DNA from: Ctena decussata
Lineage: Eukaryota > Mollusca > Bivalvia > Lucinida > Lucinidae
DNA: 64,000 nucleotides
Reading direction: 5' to 3'
Assembly: GCA_963989385.1 (NCBI GenBank)
Contig: OZ022509.1
Location: forward strand, 76,964,667 to 77,028,666
Every line of letters starts with the position of its first letter. Position 1 is the stretch's first letter. The notes below the pieces were generated by a model, which saw only the letters and a program-made list of their open reading frames with translations, was not told where the DNA came from and ran no database searches. Shown here piece by piece: positions 56,656 to 64,000 of this stretch. The position numbers were made by a program, and so were the translations under genes.

Positions 56656-56975
56656 TCTATGAATGTTTGATTTATAAAAGCCCTTTTGTAAATGTTTTTC
56701 TCTTGTTGATCTGCCAATGCCATGGTCATCAAATAAAATCCAGATAATACTTGGCCGATTAGTTTTTTCCATTTTGTATTCAATAAATGTTACAGTGCCT
56801 GTTGAGCCATTTGCTAAACCATCTTCTACATTGACATTTGTTGTCATAACATATATCATTCCAACTGCTACTGTCAAGAACTTCTCTAAACTGCCTGTTT
56901 TGGAATAGTTATCTGGAATTGACCTAATAATCTCCTGGCACCTTTTTGCTGAAATATTTGCTGACACAACAGTGT

Positions 56976-57283
56976 CATGACATGGGATAACTACCTTTTC
57001 TTCTGTTATCTGGTTTAAAACATTCTCATTATGTTTATTCACAAAAGCATTTTCAGCAAACAAATGAAGGGCATTTCTTGGATAAATACCTGTATCACGG
57101 TCCACAATACGTTCCCGCAACACTTTCTTCATGACATGGGATAACTACCTTTTCTTCTGTTATCTGGTTTAAAACATTCTCATTATGTTTATCCACAAAA
57201 GCATTTTCAGCAAACAAATGAAGGGCATTTCTTGGATAAATACCTGTATCACGGTCCACAATACGTTCCCGCAACACTTTCTT
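56976..57283 (-). repeat. 154-bp tandem duplication in the helicase gene
   Basis: Units 56976-57129 and 57130-57283 are almost identical (TATTCACAAAAGC against TATCCACAAAAGC). The unit is not a multiple of three, so it breaks the frame. It begins within a TCATGACATGGGATAAC block. Confidence 0.9.
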
Positions 57284-57965
57284 GTCATCATCTGTCATTT
57301 CATTCAGTCAAAGTCGATTTAATAAATAGGCAAACTCAAGATCATCTTTCTGTCTCATGATATCAACTAATTCATACATTCTGAAATGATCCTTCAATAA
57401 ATTTGCTGCAAGTGCTGAGGCACCTTGGTCAAGATTTAAGAATACCATTCTATCATTTACTGGCTTTAGCTGGTATAAAGCACCAACTGCAATAACACTT
57501 AAACCACCAAAAGTTGCTCTTGTTCCTGTCAGCTGCTGCAGTCTTGTGTCTATAAAATTCAAAGTTGCTGTCCCTACCATTGATATTTCATCAATAATAA
57601 TAACCTTCAGATGTCTGTACTTTATCCTGAATGTATTCAGTTCATCAGCTGACAATACTTGGTGATGTTGAAATATTTTTTTTGAAAGCAGACGCAATGG
57701 TTTGACCACCGATATTAAAAGCAGCCATGCCCATGTAAGCACACCGGAGAATTCTTATGTCATCTGGGTTTTCTCCTCTCAAATTCAAGATTCTGTACAA
57801 ACTTTGATAAAGTGCTCTAATGACTACAGACTTGCCAACACCAGCACCACCTGACAAGAAAGCATAAAGAGGTTCTTCTCTTCATTTTATCCAGTGAATG
57901 ACATGACAGAAAAACTCACGTTGTCTTAAATTCAAACTTCTAAAAAGACTTAAGTATTCATCATC

Positions 57966-58042
57966 TGACAACGTAAATTCAGATATGGACTGAAATACTG
58001 TCTCAAATGGCCGTTAGACCCAAAACAACCAACCAACCAATC
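57966..58042 (+). repeat. AACC-tailed repeat, 3' fragment
   Basis: Last ~75 bp of the 235-bp element (GATATGGACTGAAATACTGT to the AACC units) at the edge of the Helentron homology. 58043-58567 has nothing recognised. Confidence 0.8.
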
Positions 58043-58581
58043 GACAGGACATTTTTAGATGTTCTTAAATCATTCTGACAATGACAAAGTGAGCGTGCTT
58101 ATAGAACTAGAAGGATATCTTACTAAACTTTTGCTAGCTACTGTTTTTATAGTCTATGTGATTTGTTGTTAACTCATCACAGTTGCTAAATAAGACCACA
58201 ATTTTAATAATTATCCTTCATATTATCAAGCTCATCTCTGATTATAATATTACAGCTCATGTAATATGCCATAGTTACTTCGATTGTGTTGTGAAATTTT
58301 GATAGACTCACAGTCTGCGTGTAACTGTATTCTAGGCAGTCCATGCAGTCTGATCGAATATATACTCGAACTATTTTAAAATATTGTGGTGAAGGTTCAG
58401 TAGCCAAGCTGATCTGAGTTTTGATTATTTACATGTACAGCAAGCTCTTTCTTTGCCGATACGACACAAATAAGGAAAGAAAATTTGAGGCTGATATATT
58501 ACTGTCCCATACATAACTATTAAACCTCTTCCTTATTTTGGAAATATTACCATAATATGTTAATGATTCTAGTCAGTTTGA

Positions 58582-59503
58582 TTTAAAAGGGGTCAGCGAT
58601 CAAGAGATCCTTGAAAATATGAGGGAGCAAGGTGTAGTTGCAGTCCGTCGTATTAAAGTTCGTCGAGACGAGACGCTTAAAGACACCAACACTTTCGTAT
58701 TCACCTTTAACACATCAGTTTTGCCCAAACAATTAAAAGTCGCATTTCTTCGTGTCTCCGTTGATCCCTACATTCCAAATCCACTGCGATGTTATCGGTG
58801 CCAAGTATTTGGGCATCACGAAGACAGATGCAGAAAAGAAACGATATGTGCTAACTGTGGTCAGCCGCAGCATTGTGCGGATGAAACAGATTGTAAACGT
58901 CAAGCGAAATGTTTCAACTGTAAGGAAGACCACCCCGCCAATTCGCGGAAATGCCAGGCCTGGCACACTGAGAAAGAAATTCTCAAAGTCAAGTACACCA
59001 GGAATATATCGTTTCCAGAAGCGCGGAAAATCGTTGACAGCTATACGGCAGCACCAGGTAAAAGTTATGCTAGCATTACGAAGACTGCTGGTGTCACGGT
59101 ATCATTAGTCGATGCTACGACACAAACAGACCCTGTACTTATCACAGGAGCCCCCCAGTCTTCGTCTTACAATGTTACAGCAACTGAAGCATCTGCCGAA
59201 GCAACACGCGACTCGTCGGAAAGATTAAGTCAGAAAGAAAAAGAAAAACAACAAAAAGCAGACAAGAAATTACAAAAGATTGTTCACGACACGTTAAGAA
59301 CAAACAAGAACTCTTCAGACAGGACTCCTGACCCTAAACCAAAGGTAAAGGAGAAACCTGTACCTGAATCAGATAGACAGCCGAAAGGATCTAATGATCC
59401 GATTAGGCAGCATAATAGGTGGGCCGCCTTGGAGGACATGGATGCGGAGGAATCCCCATCCTGTCTCCCAAGGGGGACACTTAACAGAATACCTACTTCC
59501 TAA
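58582..59503 (+). CDS. LINE copy B ORF1, 5'-truncated (zinc-knuckle protein)
   Basis: The frame is open from the LINE's truncation point. The first in-frame Met (58619) is internal compared with copy A, so it is not the native start. ~307 codons include three zinc knuckles at about 58794-58957 (CYRCQVFGHHEDRC, CANCGQPQHCADETDC, CFNCKEDHPANSRKC). A Ser/Thr-rich stretch, a Lys/Glu-rich segment (SQKEKEKQQKADKK) and a C-terminus NRWAALEDMD follow. ORF1 proteins of this class bind element RNA and form the particle with ORF2. The N-terminal RRM-like part seen in copy A is absent. No stops or shifts in what remains. Confidence 0.85.
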
Positions 59504-59551
59504 GAATAGATCTAACCATTTTGCTCCAATATATATTCATAATGAATAATA

Positions 59552-62500
59552 ATGAAAAATAGAATTATACAATGGAATTGTCGAGGCTTAAAAGCCAACT
59601 ATGAAGAAACATTGCTCCTTCTGAAGGATTATGAGCCTGCTGCTCTGTGTCTTCAAGAAACACATCTAAAAGACACCGATAACATTTCCATCAGAAACTA
59701 TAGTTCTTTTCATACTTTTAGTACAAATAATGAGAGAGCCGCTGGCGGTGTCTCTATAATTGTCAATAATAACACTCCTCATAGTCAGGTGCAATTACAT
59801 ACGAATTTACAAGCAGTTGCAGTTAGTATAACTCTCCATCGCGTAGTAACTATTTGTTCTATATATATTCCTCCAAATTCGAGATTGTCTTTAAAAGAGC
59901 TTGATGATCTTGTTCCGCAACTCCCTTCTCCCTTCATATTGTTGGGAGATTTTAATGGTCATAATATTCTTTGGGGTTCCAAAGATATTAATGACAAAGG
60001 CAGAGTAATTGAAAATTTTATCGACAACAATGGACTTTGTCTGTATAACACTAAAACTCCTACGTATCTCCATCCAGCAACTGGTACATACACTTCTTTA
60101 GACCTCTCTATTTGCACTCCCACCCTTCTTTTGGACTATGACTGGAAAGTTCATGATGATCTCTGCGGTAGTGACCACTTTCCTGTTTTTCTAAATAACA
60201 TTGGTCCAGATATTGATGAGCCGGTTTCAAGGTGGAAACTAAATAAAGCTAACTGGGCCCAGTTTCACACTCTTTGTGAAACTCGACTTCTTGAAGACAC
60301 AGTCCAGGAGGCTGATGATCCGATTGAGTCATTTGCATCTATTCTTATTAATATAGCAGAAGAAACAGTTCCAAAAACATCAACGAAATCAAAAAAGATT
60401 AAAAAGCCTTGGTTTACAGATGACTGTAAAACTGCTATAAAACAACGCAAAGGAGCACTGCGACAATTCAATAATCGCCCAACACATGATAATTTAAATA
60501 ACTATCGTGTTTTCCGTGCAAAAGCTCGTCGAACAATTAAAGAATCAAAGAAAAAATCTTGGAAACAGTATGTTTCCAAATTAAATTCTCGAACTTCAAT
60601 AAAGAAAGTATGGGACATGGTTCGTAAAATTCAGGGAAAAGGAAAATCTAGCTCACTGGGACACTTAAATATAAATAATTCTAAAGCTACTTCCAAAAAA
60701 GATATTTCTAATACTCTCGCTGACGCTTTCTCGAAAAATTCTTCTTCTGAAAATTATAGTCCAAAATTCAAGAATATTAAAAAGCAGAAGGAAAAACAGA
60801 ATCTAAAATTTTCATCCAACAACACAGAAACTTATAATCAATCTTTTTCTCTTTCGGAACTTAAAGATGCTCTTTCAAAGGCTCATGATTCATCTCCGGG
60901 GCCTGATGATATCCATTACCAGTTTTTGAAACATCTTCCAGACTCTTCTCTTTCGGTTCTTTTGAAAACATTTAATGACATTTGGGAAACTGGTAATGTG
61001 CCAAAGTCTTGGAAAGAAGCTACGATAATCCCCATACCAAAACCTGGAAAAGATAATACGAACCCAAACAACTACCGTCCTATTGCTTTAACGAGCTGCA
61101 TATGTAAAACATTGGAGCGAATGATCAATGAAAGACTCGTTTGGTACCTTGAAACAAATAATATTATTACAGAATTTCAGAGTGGTTTCAGGCACCAACG
61201 CAGTACTAATGATCACTTGGTTAGATTAGAAACCTTTATACGTGAAGCTTTCATCAAGAAGGAGCACTTAGTTGCTGTCTTCTTTGATTTAGAGAAGGCT
61301 TACGATACAACTTGGAAGTATGGTATAATGAATGATTTACATGAAATAGGTCTTAAAGGCCGATTGCCACTATTCGTTCAAAACTTCTTATCCAATAGAG
61401 AATTCAAAGTACGTGTAGGTTCAACTTTGTCTGAGGCACATGATCAAGAACAAGGTGTGCCTCAAGGTAGTATTTTGTCTGTTACTCTTTTCAGTCTAAA
61501 AATAAACAATATTGTTAAATGTCTTAATCCTGGTGTTGACTGTTCCTTATATGTAGATGACTTTTTGATTTGTTATCGGTCAAAAAATATGCATACTATT
61601 GAACGTCAGCTTCAACAAAATCTAAATAAAATTCAAACGTGGGCAACTGAAAATGGATTCAAATTCTCGAAATCTAAGACAGTTTGCATGCATTTCTGTC
61701 ACCTTCGAAAAGCGCATGATGATCCAGTGCTCACCTTGGACGGGACACCCATTCCTGTAGTAGAAGAAAATAAATTTCTAGGGGTTATCTTTGATAAAAA
61801 GCTTTCCTTTATTCCACACATTAAACAGCTTAAAGCAAAATGTCAAAAAGCGTTGAACCTACTACGAGTTGTTGCCCATACTGACTGGGGAGCAGATCGT
61901 AAAGTTTTACTTAATCTGTATAGAACTATTATACGGTCCAAACTAGACTATGGCTCAATAATATATGGATCCGCTAGAAAATCTTATTTGGAAATGCTTG
62001 ATCCCATTCATCATCAGGGACTCCGGCTCGCCTTGGGAGCTTTCAGAACTTCTCCCTCGGAGAGTCTTTTAGCAGAGGCAAATGAACCATCACTTTATAA
62101 TAGACGTCTTAAACTCTCCCTGCAGTATGCCCTTAAACTAAAATCAAATCCATCAAATCCAACGTATGAAACTGTTTTTCGGCCACAATATAAAACATTA
62201 TTTGAGAATAAACCAAATATGATTCCTTCCTTTGGCATTAGAATCTCTTCAGAATTTGAAAATATGAATGTAGATTTAGACACAATTGAACAGTTTAAGG
62301 TTCCAGATACGCCACCGTGGACATTTACTCAGCCACGTGTTTTATTTTCTTTGCATACTGATAAAAAATCTCAAACTGACCCTCTTGTATTTCGAACTAA
62401 ATTTAATGAACTGCTGTCTGACTTTTCTAACTATGAGACTTTATATACTGATGGTTCAAAGGATGGAGACACAGCTGGCTCTGCTTGTGTTGCTCCATCC

Positions 62501-63232
62501 GAAACATACAAACGTAGATTACCTGTTAATGCCTCAATTTTTTCAGCGGAGATCAAAGCTATTGATTTAGCCTTGGATCATATTGAACAGTCTAGGAATA
62601 CAGATTTTATCATCTTTTCTGATTCCCTTTCTGTTCTGCAATCCCTAAATAATCGCCATATTGAGAATCCTCTTCTTTTAGATATCCTCTTGAAACATAA
62701 TGACTTAGCTGAGCTAAACAACATTGTATTTTGTTGGCTTCCCAGTCACGTTGGGATTAAAGGCAACGAAAAGGCCGACATGGCCGCAAAATCGGCTTTA
62801 ACTGTTCATATTTCTGATCTTAAAATTCCTTACACTGATATCAAACCTTGCATAAATACATATCTTCATGATAAGTGGCAGATATCATGGAATGCTGCTG
62901 TCTTTAACAAACTTCACTCTATCAAGCCTTCACTTGGTGAATGGCAACCATCTTATAGAATTGATCGTAAGGAAGAAGTAACATTGGCTCGAATCAGAAT
63001 CGGCCATACTTTTATTACTCATTCGTTTCTGTTGAAAGGTGAGGATCCGCCTTTGTGCATTCCTTGCCAGGAACCTTTTAGTGTTAAACATTTCCTTTTA
63101 GATTGCATGGATTTTCGTATTACGCGTGCTAGGTTTTTCCGTGTCAACAGTATGAAACAACTGTTTGACACGGTTGAACCAGCGAAAATCTTTTCGTTTT
63201 TGAAAGAGATTGGCATATATAGTAAAATATAG
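59552..63232 (+). CDS. LINE ORF2: endonuclease-reverse transcriptase-RNase H, complete
   Basis: 1226 codons without interruption, starting at ATG 59552, 48 bp after ORF1. The N-terminal AP-type endonuclease nicks the target: N9 (QWNCRG), E36 (LQETHL), D133/N135 (GDFNG), D184 (SLDLS) and S207-D208-H209. A linker follows, then the reverse transcriptase: IPKPGKD, NYRPIALT, motif A FFDLEKAYD (D579), GVPQGSILS and motif C YVDD (667-670). RNase H has the DEDD set D967 (YTDGSKDG), E1000, D1024 (SDSLSV) and D1076 (GNEKADMAA). A C-terminal Cys/His motif C-X2-C-X7-H-X4-C (CIPC...HFLLDC) may bind RNA. All expected catalytic residues are present. It could act in trans on other RNAs if transcribed. Confidence 0.95.
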   Translation: MKNRIIQWNCRGLKANYEETLLLLKDYEPAALCLQETHLKDTDNISIRNYSSFHTFSTNNERAAGGVSIIVNNNTPHSQVQLHTNLQAVAVSITLHRVVTICSIYIPPNSRLSLKELDDLVPQLPSPFILLGDFNGHNILWGSKDINDKGRVIENFIDNNGLCLYNTKTPTYLHPATGTYTSLDLSICTPTLLLDYDWKVHDDLCGSDHFPVFLNNIGPDIDEPVSRWKLNKANWAQFHTLCETRLLEDTVQEADDPIESFASILINIAEETVPKTSTKSKKIKKPWFTDDCKTAIKQRKGALRQFNNRPTHDNLNNYRVFRAKARRTIKESKKKSWKQYVSKLNSRTSIKKVWDMVRKIQGKGKSSSLGHLNINNSKATSKKDISNTLADAFSKNSSSENYSPKFKNIKKQKEKQNLKFSSNNTETYNQSFSLSELKDALSKAHDSSPGPDDIHYQFLKHLPDSSLSVLLKTFNDIWETGNVPKSWKEATIIPIPKPGKDNTNPNNYRPIALTSCICKTLERMINERLVWYLETNNIITEFQSGFRHQRSTNDHLVRLETFIREAFIKKEHLVAVFFDLEKAYDTTWKYGIMNDLHEIGLKGRLPLFVQNFLSNREFKVRVGSTLSEAHDQEQGVPQGSILSVTLFSLKINNIVKCLNPGVDCSLYVDDFLICYRSKNMHTIERQLQQNLNKIQTWATENGFKFSKSKTVCMHFCHLRKAHDDPVLTLDGTPIPVVEENKFLGVIFDKKLSFIPHIKQLKAKCQKALNLLRVVAHTDWGADRKVLLNLYRTIIRSKLDYGSIIYGSARKSYLEMLDPIHHQGLRLALGAFRTSPSESLLAEANEPSLYNRRLKLSLQYALKLKSNPSNPTYETVFRPQYKTLFENKPNMIPSFGIRISSEFENMNVDLDTIEQFKVPDTPPWTFTQPRVLFSLHTDKKSQTDPLVFRTKFNELLSDFSNYETLYTDGSKDGDTAGSACVAPSETYKRRLPVNASIFSAEIKAIDLALDHIEQSRNTDFIIFSDSLSVLQSLNNRHIENPLLLDILLKHNDLAELNNIVFCWLPSHVGIKGNEKADMAAKSALTVHISDLKIPYTDIKPCINTYLHDKWQISWNAAVFNKLHSIKPSLGEWQPSYRIDRKEEVTLARIRIGHTFITHSFLLKGEDPPLCIPCQEPFSVKHFLLDCMDFRITRARFFRVNSMKQLFDTVEPAKIFSFLKEIGIYSKI

Positions 63233-63492
63233 TTTAGTTAAGTCGCGGTATTTTTACAACAGTAGATTTAAATTTGTGTTTACTCATCTCGCTGGCCGAG
63301 AGTTCGTTTTATGTTATCAGTCTTAAGCTAGCCGTTGATCGGCGTGTTTTACGACATACCCGACTTGATTCATTTTATACTGTGCATTCATTTATGACCT
63401 TTTGCGTATAACGCGTTTTCGTTTATAGCGTTTTCGGCGCGAAATAGCCCTTTTGGTGCTGATGTGCCGTAAAATCCATATCACTCACTCAC
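63233..63492 (+). other. LINE 3' UTR and TCAC tail
   Basis: Contains GTTTTCGGCGCGAAATAGCC and GGTGCTGATGTGCCGTAAAA just before the TCAC repeats. The same block closes copy C at 22746-22812. It is likely the template-recognition region for target-primed reverse transcription. Confidence 0.8.
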
Positions 63493-63505
63493 TCTAGTCA
63501 GTTTG

Positions 63506-64000
63506 GTGCTAACAAATAATTATGCTAATTACACGCAGCATGTAATTATGCTAATTAGATGCAGCATGTAATTACTTACACTTAAAATCTTCCAACCTTG
63601 CAGCAATCTGTTACTACCTTCAATTTCGGCCCGAATTCATGGCGCACCTAACACGCAGAAAACCATTCATTGGGAACACCAAATAGCTTTTAAGCCGCGC
63701 CTATCGAAAAATGTGTCTTCGAGCATATGCGACCAACAAAGGCTCAGATCAGCTTGCGCATCCACGCAGTCTGATCAGAGCCTTTGCTGCTCGAATACAC
63801 CATGTATGGACCCTAAGGAATCTACATGCAGAACATGAAAGGTATGGATAGCTCACATGGGTTCACAGACTAGTTTGAGCATGCGCTGTTCACATGTTCG
63901 CTAGGCACGTTTTTGCGTGGCGCAGCTCAATTATAATATCTAAAGGTGATTTTAGGATGACAGCACCCATTAATAACTTATCAAGGTACAAAACTGTTCT
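63506..64000. repeat. flank with short duplication and an 78-bp hairpin
   Basis: CAGCATGTAATTATGCTAAT and near copies repeat at 63515-63572. 63718-63795 is an imperfect palindrome: TTCGAGCA and AACAAAGGCTC...GATCAG pair with CTGATC...GAGCCTTTG and TGCTCGAA. Related blocks occur near 9040, 45865 and 46970. No gene. Confidence 0.6.

Larger units (their letters stand above)
54903..57965 (-). pseudogene. Helentron (Helitron2) helicase-endonuclease, C-terminal part, disrupted
   Basis: Read right to left, PIF1-like helicase motifs appear in order: LSDDEYLSLFRSLN and REFF, Walker A GGAGVGKS, Walker B IIIDEISMVG, motif III GALYQLKPV (the usual GD is GA), GLANGSTGTV, QGATVDEVVVDL and YVAFSRVRK. An exonuclease-endonuclease-phosphatase domain follows (ETRL, VIMGDFDIQ, CSDHKLINCAL), ending at 54903. 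PIF1-like helicase fused to an AP-type endonuclease is typical of Helentrons, which move by rolling-circle replication. The Rep nuclease is absent: homology is cut at 57966 by an AACC fragment. Damage includes in-frame stops before Walker A and after SRVRK, frameshifts near 57740 and 55290, a 154-bp tandem duplication (56976 and 57130), and repeat U at 55988-56655. Confidence 0.85.
58581..63492 (+). mobile_element. young I-group LINE (copy B), 5'-truncated
   Basis: 4.9-kb non-LTR retrotransposon flanked by TCTAGTCAGTTTG at 58568-58580 and 63493-63505, an exact 13-bp target duplication. It begins inside ORF1 and ends in CACTCACTCAC. It contains partial ORF1, a 48-bp gap, complete ORF2 and a 260-bp 3' UTR. 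The layout of zinc-knuckle ORF1 and EN-RT-RNase H ORF2 fits the I superfamily (I/Nimb/Ingi-like). Truncation removes the promoter, so the copy is probably not autonomous although its ORF2 looks sound. Confidence 0.95.

Noticed and set aside
56467..56670. Hydrophobic frame resembling a membrane protein
   Set aside because: Reverse strand of repeat U; the same frame in copy A is also just the complement of a lysine-rich stretch.

Overview
The window looks like non-coding, repeat-dominated nuclear DNA from an invertebrate, most probably a marine bivalve mollusc. The reasons are AT-rich intergenic sequence, many short tRNA-derived SINEs with (TCAC)n or (AACC)n tails, and hairpin-capped elements built around ~145-bp tandem monomers that resemble bivalve 'pearl'/HINE elements. 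Exon-like fragments carry eukaryotic splice signals. There is no prokaryotic gene organisation. I see no complete ordinary host gene. Almost every coding signal belongs to a transposable element or to a broken gene copy.

Layout. 0-5 kb: end of a C2H2/proline-rich reading frame, then a hairpin-capped tandem-monomer element (1761-4343) with a SINE inside it. 5-9.6 kb: SINEs, microsatellites, diverged dispersed repeats and a perfect SINE-derived palindrome. 9.65-12.8 kb: the largest hairpin-capped element, about 17 monomers of ~146 bp. 13-17 kb: a cluster of a 235-bp (AACC)-tailed repeat, a perfect 70-bp inverted repeat and another hairpin-capped element. 17.5 kb: relic ORF1 of a non-LTR retrotransposon. 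20.8-23.8 kb: a zinc-finger pseudogene split by a LINE, a SINE and an AACC element. The LINE is itself split by a hairpin element that carries a further AACC element. 24-27.6 kb: hairpin elements and an unclassified ~0.65-kb repeat (U). 29.5-30.4 kb: a terminal exon of a protein with an SDTCGGQNRN motif. 30.5-34.8 kb: three tandem-monomer arrays. 35-39.8 kb: a region bounded by a 21-bp inverted repeat, holding further nested repeats. 40.1-44.7 kb: an old minus-strand LINE copy with a SINE inserted in its reverse transcriptase. 45-52 kb: a YqaJ-like exon, relics resembling a transposase and a P-loop ATPase, another hairpin element and a possible OB-fold exon. 52-54 kb: foldback elements and minisatellite. 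54.9-58 kb: a Helentron-type helicase plus endonuclease pseudogene split by repeat U. 58.6-63.5 kb: a young LINE with a complete 1226-residue ORF2.

How the parts relate. Two machineries could explain most of the repeats. The I-group LINE (EN-RT-RNase H) ends in (TCAC)n, as does one SINE family, so it may mobilise that SINE. The Helentron relic is the sort of element that would mobilise the hairpin-capped non-autonomous elements. Several insertions can be checked inside the window, because target-site duplications or an empty-site paralogue are present and removing the insertion restores a reading frame.
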